DNA from: Rhodospirillaceae bacterium | Lineage (GTDB): Bacteria; Pseudomonadota; Alphaproteobacteria; DSM-16000; Inquilinaceae | DNA length: 64,000 nucleotides | Assembly (NCBI GenBank): GCA_020638575.1 | Contig: JACKIH010000003.1 | Coordinates: forward strand, 601,501-665,500 | Reading direction: 5' to 3' | Shown: positions 36,021-44,354 of the stretch, one piece after another | Layout of the letters: each line of letters opens with the position of its first letter | How positions within the stretch are numbered: position 1 is the stretch's first letter | Translations under genes and position numbers: made by a program | Notes under the pieces: generated by a model | What the model saw: only the letters and a program-made list of their open reading frames with translations | What the model was told of the DNA's origin: nothing | Database searches by the model: none

Positions 36021-36935
36021 GTGGAGCCGTCACCTCCGGCATGGATTGCGGTGGATTGGGGGACCAGCAACTTGCGCTGCTGGGCCATGTCGGCCGCCGA
36101 CCAGGTGCTGGCCCATGCGCAGTCCGATCGCGGCATGGCAAGCCTGCACCCCAATGAATTCGAAGCCGCGTTGCTGGACTGCATCGCTCCCTGGCTGGGC
36201 GACGGGCCACCGCTGCCCGTGATCGCCTGCGGCATGGTGGGGGCGCGCCAAGGCTGGGCCGAAGCCCCCTACTCCCTGGTGCCGTGCCCGCCGCTTGCCG
36301 CCCAGGCGCGCATCGCGGTTTCCTGCCACGATCCGCGGCTCACGCTGCACATCGTCGGTGGCGTGGCACAGCACACTCCGTCCGACGTCATGCGCGGGGA
36401 AGAAACCCAGATCGCCGGCCTGCTGGCGGGCTCGCCCGCGTTCGCCGGAGTGGCGTCCTTGCCCGGCACCCACTGCAAATGGGTGCGCATTGCCGACGGC
36501 AAGATCCGCCACTTCCGCACCTTCATGACGGGCGAGCTGTTCAACCTGCTGACCACCCGGTCCGTACTGCGCTTTTCCGTTGCCTCCGATGCCTGGGACG
36601 AAGCGGCCTTCCTGGCGGCCGTGGCAGAGGCTGCAGCACGGCCGGACACGGTGCCCGGCCTGCTGTTCCCGCTGCGTGCGGCCTCGCTGCTGGGCGACGT
36701 GGCGCCGTCTGCCGTGCGGGCACGGCTGTCGGGCCTGCTGATCGGCGCGGAACTGGCCGCGGCACGCGACCTGTGGCAGGACACCCCGGTGGCGATGATC
36801 GGCGCCGACCGGTTGGCCCGCGCCTATTGTGCGGCCGTCGCAGCGCTTGGCGGCGATGTCACCCTGCACGAAGGCACGGCCCTCACCCTGGCCGGGCTTG
36901 CCCGCGCCCGCGTCCTGGTGGCAGATCGCCCCTAG
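36021..36935 (+). CDS. dgoK: 2-dehydro-3-deoxygalactonokinase
   Basis: Phosphorylates 2-keto-3-deoxygalactonate in the De Ley-Doudoroff galactose/galactonate pathway. The 304-residue protein shows the sugar-kinase start WIAVDWGTSNLRCWAM, then CGMVGARQGWAEAPY and GEETQIAGLL, and PGTHCKWVRIADGKIRHFRTFMTGELFNLL, all hallmarks of DgoK. It starts at GTG 36021 with AAAGGA upstream. It is followed 23 nt later by dgoA, the next enzyme. No dgoD, dgoT or regulator is visible in the window. Confidence 0.93.
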   Translation: MEPSPPAWIAVDWGTSNLRCWAMSAADQVLAHAQSDRGMASLHPNEFEAALLDCIAPWLGDGPPLPVIACGMVGARQGWAEAPYSLVPCPPLAAQARIAVSCHDPRLTLHIVGGVAQHTPSDVMRGEETQIAGLLAGSPAFAGVASLPGTHCKWVRIADGKIRHFRTFMTGELFNLLTTRSVLRFSVASDAWDEAAFLAAVAEAAARPDTVPGLLFPLRAASLLGDVAPSAVRARLSGLLIGAELAAARDLWQDTPVAMIGADRLARAYCAAVAALGGDVTLHEGTALTLAGLARARVLVADRP

Positions 36936-36958
36936 GACCTGTTGAGGAGTTTCGCCCC

Positions 36959-37576
36959 GTGCCCCCCCAGATCATCGCCATCCTGCGCGGTCTCCGCCCT
37001 TCCGAAGCGGTCGATATCGGGGCCGCCCTGGTCGATGCCGGGATCGGCCGGCTGGAAGTGCCGCTCAACTCTCCCGATCCGTTTTCGAGCATCCGCCTGC
37101 TGGCCGACCGTTTCGGCGCGATGGCAGACGTGGGCGCTGGCACCGTCGTCGATGTGGGCGATGTGGCCGCGGTGAAGGCGGCGGGCGGGGTGCTGGTGGT
37201 CTCCCCCAACGCCAATCCCGCGGTGATCGCCGCCACCAAGGCAGCCGGCATGGCGAGCTATCCGGGCGTGTTCACCGCCACGGAGTGCTTTGCCGCCCTG
37301 GCCGCCGGGGCCGATGCGCTGAAGCTGTTCCCGGCCTCGCTGTTGGGGATCGAGGGGATGACGGCCCTGCGTGCCGTGCTGCCGGCCGGCACGCCGCTGT
37401 TCGCGGTGGGCGGCGTAGGGGCGGACGACTTCGCCCGATGGCTGGCGGCCGGGGCCGCCGGCTTCGGCATCGGCTCCGCCCTCTACAAGCCCGGCATGAC
37501 GGCAAACGAGGTGGCTGCCCGCGCCCGCGACCTGGTGGCGGCCTGGGACCGGGCGACGACCGACGCTTCGCGTTAG
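36959..37576 (+). CDS. dgoA: 2-dehydro-3-deoxy-6-phosphogalactonate aldolase
   Basis: Cleaves KDPGal to pyruvate and glyceraldehyde-3-phosphate. The 205-residue class I aldolase of the KDPG/KDPGal family has IIAILRGLRPSEAVDIG at the N-terminus. The Glu is in RLEVPLNSPDP, and the Schiff-base Lys is in ALKLFPAS (about residue 122), followed by LFAVGGVGADDFARWLAAGAAGFGIGSALY. It starts at GTG 36959 with GAGGAG upstream. Its stop overlaps that of the convergent cyclase gene by 4 nt. Confidence 0.94.
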   Translation: MPPQIIAILRGLRPSEAVDIGAALVDAGIGRLEVPLNSPDPFSSIRLLADRFGAMADVGAGTVVDVGDVAAVKAAGGVLVVSPNANPAVIAATKAAGMASYPGVFTATECFAALAAGADALKLFPASLLGIEGMTALRAVLPAGTPLFAVGGVGADDFARWLAAGAAGFGIGSALYKPGMTANEVAARARDLVAAWDRATTDASR

Positions 37577-38856
37577 CTCTTGGACGGCATCCAGCGGAAT
37601 GCCGGGATTTCCGCCAGACCCTTCAGCGGCCCGAGATGGACCGTCTCCCAGGCACCGCCGGTCTCGCCGCTCAGGCGCCGCACCGTTTCGTCCACCAGAA
37701 CGCAGCCGGGATTGGCCTGGCCGGCCAGGCGGGCCGCCCGGTTGACGGTGGCGCCGAAGATGTCGCCGTCGCGGAACAGCACGGTGCCCGCCGCCAGCCC
37801 GACATGGACCGGCAGCAGCCCGGCGGCCGCCGCCTTGTCGACGATGGCCGCCGCCGCCGGGACCGCCGCTGCAGGCCGATGGAAATGCACCAGCAGGCCG
37901 TCGCCCATCGCCTTGATGACGCGCCCCGTCGAGCGGTCGAGGATGCCGGCCACCACCTCTTCCAGGCGCACGGCCATGTCCGCCCCCTGGTGATCGCCGG
38001 CTTCGGCCACGAACTGGGTAAAGCCCGACATGTCGGCGAAGCCGACCACGCCCAGCCGCTCGCCGTTGGGCGCCATCAGGCCGAGATCCGCCAGCGTGGC
38101 GTGCAGGCGGATCGCAATGTTCTCGAACACCAGATCTTCCAGGATCCGGTGCAGCAGGACCTGGACGGCGTCGAAACCGAGGGACTGCAGCGCCGGCCGC
38201 AAGTGGCTGGTGGCGTCCAGCATGGCTCCGATGGGCAGGCCGCCCGCCACCAGCGGCTCCTCCACCTCCGCGCGGAAGAGGTCGCGCTGGGCTTCGGCGA
38301 TGCGCCTGAGGGCATGGCCGAACACGCGCGACGCCCGCACGAGCGCCGTGGGACGAAGCCCGGCCGCGACGGCCCGCGACAGGATCGACAGGAACGCCAG
38401 ATCGTCGGCCCGCGCCTGCCGGTCGAGATCGATGAACGGCAGTCCGGCGGCCCCGAACACGGCCGATGCTGTCGCTTCGTCCAGCTCCAGTTCGGCAAGC
38501 ACCTGGCGGTAGGTGCGGCCGGACATGGCGGTGGGCTGGGCCACCATGCTGCGCGCAAAGCGGAAGGAGAACCGTCCGTCCCGCACCGCCTGGGCCAACA
38601 CCGCAGCGGGCAGGCCGGCGCTCTCCAGGCTGTCGATCAGGCGGATGGCCGTGGTATCGGCCAGGCATAGTTCGCCGCCATCGAGCAAGCCGAGTGCAAC
38701 GTAGCTGCCGATCCTGTCCGCCGGACAGCCCGACAGCCGCGCCAATTGGGCAAGCAAGTCGGCGAGCGGACCAGGAGACGGATCGGGGGATGGGTGGGGG
38801 GACGGTTCGGGCGGCGACGAGGGCAGCGCGTCCGGAGCGAGGTCGGCGATGGTCAT
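37573..38856 (-). CDS. Class III adenylate/guanylate cyclase domain protein
   Basis: This protein of about 427 residues has a C-terminal nucleotide cyclase domain (about 255-420). The first metal-binding Asp is in VVGFADMSGFTQFVAEAG and the second in GRVIKAMGDGLLVHFHRP. ATVNRAARLAGQANPG, with the Asn and Arg of the transition-state pair, follows. The N-terminus is a Pro/Ser-rich, probably disordered stretch (PSSPPEPSPHPSPDPSPGP). A helical region follows with no recognised sensor domain, and there are no membrane segments. It probably makes cAMP. ATG 38856 is chosen; GTG 38916 in frame would add 20 residues. Effector and target are unknown. Confidence 0.85.
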   Translation of the reverse strand: MTIADLAPDALPSSPPEPSPHPSPDPSPGPLADLLAQLARLSGCPADRIGSYVALGLLDGGELCLADTTAIRLIDSLESAGLPAAVLAQAVRDGRFSFRFARSMVAQPTAMSGRTYRQVLAELELDEATASAVFGAAGLPFIDLDRQARADDLAFLSILSRAVAAGLRPTALVRASRVFGHALRRIAEAQRDLFRAEVEEPLVAGGLPIGAMLDATSHLRPALQSLGFDAVQVLLHRILEDLVFENIAIRLHATLADLGLMAPNGERLGVVGFADMSGFTQFVAEAGDHQGADMAVRLEEVVAGILDRSTGRVIKAMGDGLLVHFHRPAAAVPAAAAIVDKAAAAGLLPVHVGLAAGTVLFRDGDIFGATVNRAARLAGQANPGCVLVDETVRRLSGETGGAWETVHLGPLKGLAEIPAFRWMPSKS

Positions 38857-39029
38857 GGTGGCGGAGCCGCAAGGGGTCGATGGCGGCGCATCAGACCACG
38901 CCGCCGGAGATTTCACCAGCGGCTCCAGCCCTCGGTCGAAGCGCTTCGTTTAAGTTGAGTGAGATCTGGGCTATCGTTTCCAAATACACCGCGCGGGCAA
39001 CCCGCCGCCATGGTGATGGGACCACAGCG

Positions 39030-40082
39030 ATGACAGCCCTGGCTCGCCGCTCCGCCGTTGCCGGAGCACTCGCGCTGCTGGCGTCCAGCCTTCCGGCGGC
39101 GGCGTGTACCTGTGCGGAACAGGGTTGGTCAATCGGCCAATGGGTGCGGACCTATCGAGACCTTGACGCCGCGGGCGGCGCGTTGGTGTCCGGCCGCGTG
39201 ACCCGTGCCGAGGTTATCGAGCTGGGGACCTGGCAGCCGGGCGCCGGCGGTCCGCCCTTGGACACAGCCACAATCGAACTGACCATGGCAGTCGATCGCT
39301 GGTTGGTGGGCGGCGGCGACGCTCCTCCGGCTGAAATCACCTACGTCACCACGCATGTCGATGGGGTCATGTGCGATGCCTCTCTCGGCGTCGGTCTGCA
39401 GCGCAACCTCCTGCTGGTGCGCGACGATGATGGCCATCTGCGCCTTCAGTGGTGCGGCGCCGCTCTACCTTACAACGAATGGGGGGCCATGCTGCCCGCA
39501 GCGGAGATCTTTGGCCGCGCCCCACCAAGGGACGTGTCCGCTGAAGATCCCGATCCGGATCACCAGGGGATCTACGCTCATCATGTGATGGAGGCACATG
39601 GCATCAGCGTGTCCCACGCCTGGACGACTGCGACCGGTGGCGACACGGCTCAGGTCTACATGGATCTGATCACGGATGAGAGAGTACTGGCCCGCCTTCA
39701 AGGCGCAACAGCCGACATCGCCGACCACGTCGAGCTCGTGGATTTTGGCGTCCGCAATGGTCAAAACCTGTACCTGCCAAGACCGCGAGGCGTTTCTGTG
39801 GATTGGGGGCAAATGCAGTACCTGCTCCCCTACGGGCCATCGTTGCAGCTCTCAGGGCTACACGATCCGCTGGTCGAAGGTGACGTGCTGTCGATGACAC
39901 TTCATTTTGCCTTGCGCAACTCTCGACCTCAGGCCGAGTTGGTTGAGCGCATCCAGGCTTCGGGGGGGCAAGCGGACTTGAGCGATTTCTACGACGAAGT
40001 CGACATCCCCATCACCGTCGACGTCCTGGCGCCGGACGCCATGGACCATCCCCACGCCGTTCGCAGCCCCTGGGGCTGGTAG
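39030..40082 (+). CDS. Secreted two-domain protein: TIMP/NTR-like N-terminus plus PCuAC-like C-terminus
   Basis: This 350-residue exported protein has a signal peptide (residues 1-25, ...SSLPAAA) and a mature start CTCAEQGW, the C-x-C opening of TIMP/NTR-like domains. The N-terminal domain (about 26-165) has LVSGRVTRAEVIEL and a Cys pattern (MCDASLG, LQWCGAA) consistent with that fold. The C-terminal 150 residues (VSHAWTTATGGDTAQVYMDLITDERVLARLQGATADIADHVELVDF...LSGLHDPLVEGDVLSMTLHF) follow the PCuAC copper-chaperone layout. The usual copper ligands (His-Met pair and HxM) are replaced. Sequence composition is visibly less GC-biased than its neighbours, possibly acquired. ATG 39030 start; ribosome binding site weak. 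Confidence 0.65.
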   Translation: MTALARRSAVAGALALLASSLPAAACTCAEQGWSIGQWVRTYRDLDAAGGALVSGRVTRAEVIELGTWQPGAGGPPLDTATIELTMAVDRWLVGGGDAPPAEITYVTTHVDGVMCDASLGVGLQRNLLLVRDDDGHLRLQWCGAALPYNEWGAMLPAAEIFGRAPPRDVSAEDPDPDHQGIYAHHVMEAHGISVSHAWTTATGGDTAQVYMDLITDERVLARLQGATADIADHVELVDFGVRNGQNLYLPRPRGVSVDWGQMQYLLPYGPSLQLSGLHDPLVEGDVLSMTLHFALRNSRPQAELVERIQASGGQADLSDFYDEVDIPITVDVLAPDAMDHPHAVRSPWGW

Positions 40083-40162
40083 GCAGCCCCCCCCCCGTCG
40101 CCGGGGTTTCCTCGCCATCTGCCCGCTCGACAGATCGGCAGGACTCTGCGCCAAGTGCGGCC

Positions 40163-40657
40163 ATGAAGCTCGACCGCATCGACCTGAAGATCCTTTCGGT
40201 GCTGCAGGCGGACGGCCGCATCACCAAGCAGCGGCTGGCCGAGCGGGTGGCCCTGTCGCCCAGCGCGTGCTTCGAACGCCTGCGCCGGCTGGAACAGGCC
40301 GGCATCGTCGCCGGCTACCACGCAGAGCTGGCACTCGACCGCATCGCCCGCAACGTGGTGGTGCTGGTGGAGGTAGAGCTTGCGGTGCACTCCGCCGCCG
40401 CCTTCGAAACCTTCGAGCGCGCGCTCGACCGCGTGGAGGAGGTGCAGGACTGCTGGTCGGTCGGCGGCGGCACGGACTACTACCTGCGCGTGGTGGCCCG
40501 CGACATCGCCCACTACCAGGCGGTGATCGACCGGCTGCTGGCGTGGGACATCGGCATCGCCCGCTACCAGACCTATGTGGTGACCAAGCAGACCAAGGGG
40601 TTGCCCCTGGTGCCGCTGCACCTGGTGCTGCCGGACGGCAGCGCGGACTCGGACTGA
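40163..40657 (+). CDS. Lrp/AsnC family transcriptional regulator
   Basis: This 164-residue regulator has an N-terminal AsnC helix-turn-helix (LDRIDLKILSVLQADGRITKQRLAERVALSPSACFERLRRLEQAGIV) and a C-terminal RAM ligand-binding domain (VVVLVEVELAVHSAAAFETFERALDRVEEVQDCWSVGGGTDYYLRVVARDIAHY). It is likely to respond to an amino acid or amine. It sits 241 bp upstream of, and in the same direction as, an omega-aminotransferase gene, which it probably controls. This Lrp-aminotransferase pairing is common in amine and ectoine-type catabolism. ATG 40163. Confidence 0.9.
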   Translation: MKLDRIDLKILSVLQADGRITKQRLAERVALSPSACFERLRRLEQAGIVAGYHAELALDRIARNVVVLVEVELAVHSAAAFETFERALDRVEEVQDCWSVGGGTDYYLRVVARDIAHYQAVIDRLLAWDIGIARYQTYVVTKQTKGLPLVPLHLVLPDGSADSD

Positions 40658-40898
40658 CGGCGCCGCCGCATACCGAACCTGGTCTCCAAGAAGGCCGGCC
40701 GGCATCCGGCGCGGTGGCGCACTGCCGAAGATTCCGCGGTTTCAGCGGCTCCAAGCCGCAGACTCCTCGGCGCGACGGCCACTGTTCCGCGGCTCATTCG
40801 CCCGTCCTTGGGGCATTCTGGCGTTGGGGCATTCTGAAGGGCGTGGCGGCCCGCTTGCGCTGCCCCTCGCCTACCCCCACCAACCCGGGAGCGCGCCC

Positions 40899-42311
40899 AT
40901 GGAACCGACCCATAATCTCAGCCTTGAGCAGATGGACCGCAACACGATCCTGCATCCCATGACGGCGCTGCGCGCCTTTGCCGAGGGCGAGCTGGGCGAT
41001 CCGCGGATCGTGGTGGGCGGCCAGGGCGTCCGCATCCGCGACGCCAAGGGCACCGAGCTGATCGACGCCTTCGCCGGGCTCTACTGTGTGAACATCGGCT
41101 ACGGCCGCACCGAAGTAGCCGACGCCATCGCCGAGCAGGCGCACAAGATCGCCTACTACCACGCCTACACCATGACGGCGACGGAGCCGACCATCCGGTT
41201 GTCGGACCGGCTGGTGCGCATGGCGCCGGACGGCTTTTCCAAGGTGTTCTACGGGCTTTCGGGCTCCGACGCCAACGAGACCCAGGTGAAGATCGTCTGG
41301 TACTACAACAACGTGCTCGGCCGGCCGGAGAAGAAGAAGATCATCAGCCGCCTGCGCGGCTACCACGGCGCAACGGTGATGAGCGGCAGCCTGACGGGCC
41401 TGCCCTTCTACCACACCGCCTTCGACCTGCCGGTGCGCCCGGTGCTCCACACCACGGCGCCGCATCACTATTGGAACGCCGAGCCGGGCGAGAGCGAGGC
41501 CGACTTTTCCAAGCGCTGTGCCGCGGACCTGGAGAAGATGATCCTGGCCGAAGGGCCGGATACGGTGGCCGCCTTCATCGCCGAGCCGGCCCTCGGCACC
41601 GGCGGGCTGGTGCCGCCGCCGGAAGGCTACTGGGCCGCCATCCAGCCGGTCTTGAAGAAGTACGACGTGCTGCTGATCGCCGACGAGGTGGTGTGCGGCT
41701 TCGGGCGCACCGGCGCCATGTTCGGGTCCGACCGCTACGGCATCCAGCCCGACCTGATGACGCTGGCCAAGGGCCTCACCAGCGCCTATGTGCCGCTGTC
41801 GGCCGTGCTGGTGGGCGACAAGGTGTGGGATGTCCTCGCCAAGGGGTCCGACAAATTCGGCGCCTTCGGCCACGGCTACACCTACACCGCCCACCCGCTG
41901 GGCACCGCCGCCGCCATGGCCAACCTGGACGTGGTGGAGCGCGAGGATCTGGCCGGCAATGCCGATCGCACCGGCGCCTATCTGGTGGGCCGCATGCGCG
42001 AGACCTTCGCCGACCATCCGCTGGTGGGCGAGGTGCGCGGCGACGGTTTGCTGTGTGCGGTGGAGTTCGTGGCCGACAAGGCCAGGAAGGTGCGCTTCGA
42101 CCCGGCCCTCAAGGTCGGCCCCCGGCTGTCGGCGGCGGTGCTGGAAGAAGGCGTGATCGCCCGCGCCATGCCCCAGTCCGACGCGCTGGGCTTCGCCCCG
42201 CCCCTGTGCATCACGCCGGCGGAGGTGGACGAGGTGGTGGAGAAGGTGAAGCGCGGGGTCGACCGGGTGATCGATGCCCTGGCCCGCGAGGGCCTGGCGG
42301 CGGCCGAATAG
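40899..42311 (+). CDS. Class III (omega-amine) aminotransferase
   Basis: This 470-residue PLP enzyme transfers an amino group from a terminal amine such as putrescine, beta-alanine or similar to pyruvate or 2-oxoglutarate. Landmarks are DAFAGLYCVNIGYGR, LSGSDANETQVKIVWYYNN, RLRGYHGATVMSGSLTG, the PLP Asp in IADEVVCGFGRTG, and the Schiff-base Lys in LAKGLTS (about residue 291). The overall pattern resembles SpuC-type putrescine--pyruvate aminotransferases. ATG 40899 has GGGAG upstream. With two polyamine-type importers and two ALDHs in the window, an amine substrate is plausible but not proven. Confidence 0.9.
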   Translation: MEPTHNLSLEQMDRNTILHPMTALRAFAEGELGDPRIVVGGQGVRIRDAKGTELIDAFAGLYCVNIGYGRTEVADAIAEQAHKIAYYHAYTMTATEPTIRLSDRLVRMAPDGFSKVFYGLSGSDANETQVKIVWYYNNVLGRPEKKKIISRLRGYHGATVMSGSLTGLPFYHTAFDLPVRPVLHTTAPHHYWNAEPGESEADFSKRCAADLEKMILAEGPDTVAAFIAEPALGTGGLVPPPEGYWAAIQPVLKKYDVLLIADEVVCGFGRTGAMFGSDRYGIQPDLMTLAKGLTSAYVPLSAVLVGDKVWDVLAKGSDKFGAFGHGYTYTAHPLGTAAAMANLDVVEREDLAGNADRTGAYLVGRMRETFADHPLVGEVRGDGLLCAVEFVADKARKVRFDPALKVGPRLSAAVLEEGVIARAMPQSDALGFAPPLCITPAEVDEVVEKVKRGVDRVIDALAREGLAAAE

Positions 42312-42326
42312 CCGCCTCTGCCGCCG

Positions 42327-42350
42327 CCCGGGGTCGTTTCCGGCCCCGGG
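42327..42350. terminator. Hairpin between convergent aminotransferase and RTX genes
   Basis: The stem CCCGGGG (42327-42333) with CCCCGGG (44 to 50 of the same stretch, 42344-42350) spans a 10-nt loop, in the 57-bp gap between two convergent genes. It could serve both directions, although no T tract follows. Confidence 0.5.
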
Positions 42351-42368
42351 GGCTGCAGGGTTGGGCGA

Positions 42369-43322
42369 TCAGACGATCAGGATGTCGTCCACGGTCAAGT
42401 CATCGACATAGACGCATTCGATCAGCACGGTGCCGAGCTCCACGTCGCTCAGATCGAGCATCGCGCCGCAGTCGGAATCGTCAAAGGCGTCCAGCGCTTC
42501 CTGCTGCGTGGCAAACAGGCTGGAGGAGAAGACCAGCAGGTCGTTGCCGTCTTCGTTGAAGTCCTTCACCACGTCGTTGCCGCTGAGGACGGTGAAATTG
42601 AACTCGTCGTCGCCGGCGCCGCCCCACAGAAGGTTCTGGCCGGTCCCGCCCGTCAGCTTGTCGTTGCCGGCATCGCCGTACAGGCGATCGTCGCCGGCCC
42701 CGCCTTCCAGCTCGTCGTTGCCGTCGCCGCCTTCGATGCGGTCATCGCCGCCGGCACCCGCCAGGCTGTCGTCACCGTCGGTGCCGAAGATCAGTTCGTC
42801 GGCGCTGGTCCCGGCATAAGCCGTCGTGGCGTCGACCTGCGTGTATTCGGGCTCCGGTTCGTCTTCGCCGGTGGCGCAATCGCAGCCGCAGTCCTTCGGC
42901 GGATCGGGATCGCACTTCGGCGGATCGGGATCGCACTTGGGCGGCTCAGGGTCGCACTTCGGCGGCTCGGGATCGCACTTGGACCCCCAGTGGTGCCAGT
43001 CCTTGTGCCCGGTGTCGCACTTGGGCTCCGGATCGCATTTCGGCGTGGGATCGCACTTGGGCTGCGGATCGCACTTGGGCTCCGGGTTGCAGCTCCCACC
43101 CCACCAATTGAACTGGGCCTGCGGCTGCCCGCCGTCGTCCGTACCGCACTTGGGGGTGGGATCGCATTTCGGCGTGGGATCGCATTTGGGCTGCGGATCG
43201 CAGTTCGATCCACCGTGTTTCCAGCCCTTGTAGGTGCGGCCGCCATCCGAGGGCGAACAGCTCCGTCCGAAACTCTTGTGGCCACCGAAGCTCGATCGGT
43301 AGCCCGAGTGATGGAACGTCAT
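42369..43322 (-). CDS. Cys-Asp-Pro repeat protein with RTX calcium-binding C-terminus
   Basis: The 317-residue protein has an unusual layout. Residues 1-40 are rich in Gly, Ser, His and Lys. Residues about 40-150 carry some 14 short repeats of the form CDPxPK or CDPxPPK, broken by Trp/Gly-rich spacers, with about 20 cysteines in total. Residues about 170-245 hold RTX nonapeptide-like repeats (GTDGDDSLAGAGGDDRIEGG and following), which bind calcium in a beta-roll. The C-terminus (DVVKDFNEDGNDLLVFSS...DDILIV) resembles the tail of RTX proteins secreted by type I systems. No N-terminal signal peptide is seen. No HlyB/D-like exporter is nearby. Function unknown; extracellular metal or mineral interaction is a guess. 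Confidence 0.75.
   Translation of the reverse strand: MTFHHSGYRSSFGGHKSFGRSCSPSDGGRTYKGWKHGGSNCDPQPKCDPTPKCDPTPKCGTDDGGQPQAQFNWWGGSCNPEPKCDPQPKCDPTPKCDPEPKCDTGHKDWHHWGSKCDPEPPKCDPEPPKCDPDPPKCDPDPPKDCGCDCATGEDEPEPEYTQVDATTAYAGTSADELIFGTDGDDSLAGAGGDDRIEGGDGNDELEGGAGDDRLYGDAGNDKLTGGTGQNLLWGGAGDDEFNFTVLSGNDVVKDFNEDGNDLLVFSSSLFATQQEALDAFDDSDCGAMLDLSDVELGTVLIECVYVDDLTVDDILIV
42895..42984 (-). repeat. 21-bp tandem repeat encoding CDPxPPK
   Basis: About four copies of a 21-bp unit (GGATCGGGATCGCACTTCGG-like on the plus strand) encode successive KCDPDPP/KCDPEPP units of the RTX protein. Copies are nearly identical in DNA, indicating recent expansion or slippage. Confidence 0.75.
43015..43205 (-). repeat. 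18-bp repeats encoding CDPxPK in two blocks
   Basis: Two blocks of 18-bp units (GGATCGCACTTGGGC-type, plus strand) encode KCDPxP motifs, separated by a segment coding for a Gln/Trp/Gly-rich spacer. The blocks are near-copies of each other, suggesting an internal duplication within the gene. Confidence 0.7.
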
Positions 43323-43805
43323 CGATGATCTCCTGTTGTGCCCGCTTGTGGCCGTCCGGGTTGCGTCGGCGGACTGATTGTTGCGCGAAGTCGGCGTTGG
43401 GCGGCGGTGTCCCGCGCCCCGTCAACGTCATCCGACTTCTATCACAAACCCCAAGCCGACCGCGAGTAAATTGCTTTAATCATTTGCTCACCATAATCAA
43501 CTTTGCGAATTGTTCCGGTAGCTTTGCGACAGGCAAAGCAAAGGGGACCGGGCACGGCAGGTTGACGAACCTCTCCAGCCCCTCGCTTATGCGAGGGATG
43601 CATCCTAACCTCTTATAAAGCATTAATTTTTTGACATCCTCAGCGCAACGGGCGCGCGCTTCGGTGGTGTCTCCGGTCGCGAGCCGTGCTCAAACACATC
43701 GCACATGGCCCCGCCCAAGGTCAGTCCTGCTTAATATTAACCATTAATCGTGCCATCGGACGGCCCCGATGGACAGCAACGGCAATATCAAAAGCAGTCT
43801 CTGCA
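43323..43805. other. 483-bp AT-richer intergenic region
   Basis: No convincing gene is seen. The stretch is clearly lower in GC than its surroundings, particularly 43465-43510, 43605-43635 and 43728-43750. It contains a 7-bp hairpin CCCTCGC/GCGAGGG (43580-43597), a perfect TTAATATTAA palindrome (43731-43740) and a GCATTAATTTTTTGAC stretch. The promoter of the minus-strand RTX gene should lie at its left end. Lower GC and lack of genes could mark a control region or DNA of foreign origin. Confidence 0.5.
43580..43597. terminator. Short perfect hairpin in the AT-richer intergenic region
   Basis: CCCTCGC-TTAT-GCGAGGG is a 7-bp stem with a tetraloop, standing alone between the RTX gene and the GNAT gene. 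It could be an operator or a small RNA/transcript end; there is no adjacent T run. Confidence 0.3.
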
Positions 43806-44342
43806 CTACAAATACAGTTTGAAGCCTTCATGGCTGGCGGCGAAGCCGAGCCGCCCGTAGAAGCGGTGGGCATCGAGGCGCGTTTTGTCGCTGCTGAGCT
43901 GCACCAGCCGGCAGCCGCGTTCGCGGCAGCGCTCCACCGCCCAAGCCATGAGGACGGCACCCAACCCCCGGCTGCGCAGGTCGGCCGCCACGCGCACCGC
44001 CTCGATCTGGCCGCGCCAGGCGCCCTTGCGCGACAGGCCGGGCAGAAACGTGATCTGGGCCGTGCCGACGATACGGCCGCCGTCGGCCACCATCACTGCC
44101 AGGATCTGGTTGGGGTCCGCGTCGATGGCCGCGAAGGCCGCCGCATAGGCGGGATCAAGCGACGACGACGCCACCTCGTCCCGCAGCCGTCCCAAGGGAT
44201 CGTCGGCCAGCAGGGCCACGATGGCCGGCAAGTCGCCGGCCACCGCCGGCCGGACGGCGACGCCGGGGGTGTCCGGCGCCGCCATGCCCGTATCCACCTC
44301 GGGCGACGTACCATCGCCGGATATCAGGTCTTTACGGGGCAT
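43806..44342 (-). CDS. GNAT-family N-acetyltransferase
   Basis: This 178-residue acetyl-CoA-dependent acyltransferase has the GNAT core ILAVMVADGGRIVGTAQITFLPGLSRKGAWRGQIEAVRVAADLRSRGLGAVLMAWAVERCRERGCRLVQLSSDKTRLDAHRFYGRLGF. The R-x-x-G-x-G/A acetyl-CoA loop is RSRGLG, and the C-terminal HRFYGRLGF is typical. Substrate unknown. ATG 44342 is used; an internal ATG at 44285 would shorten it by 19 residues. It starts 12 nt after the stop of the ABC binding-protein gene, so the two are probably one transcript. Confidence 0.88.
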   Translation of the reverse strand: MPRKDLISGDGTSPEVDTGMAAPDTPGVAVRPAVAGDLPAIVALLADDPLGRLRDEVASSSLDPAYAAAFAAIDADPNQILAVMVADGGRIVGTAQITFLPGLSRKGAWRGQIEAVRVAADLRSRGLGAVLMAWAVERCRERGCRLVQLSSDKTRLDAHRFYGRLGFAASHEGFKLYL

Positions 44343-44354
44343 TCTTAAAGGTCC

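Noticed and set aside
42895..43205. CRISPR-like array
   Set aside because: The repeats are in frame within a coding sequence with 18-21-bp periodicity and no spacers.
43731..43740. TTAATATTAA as a CtrA-type site
   Set aside because: CtrA sites need TTAA-n7-TTAA; the nearby TTAA copies have the wrong spacing.
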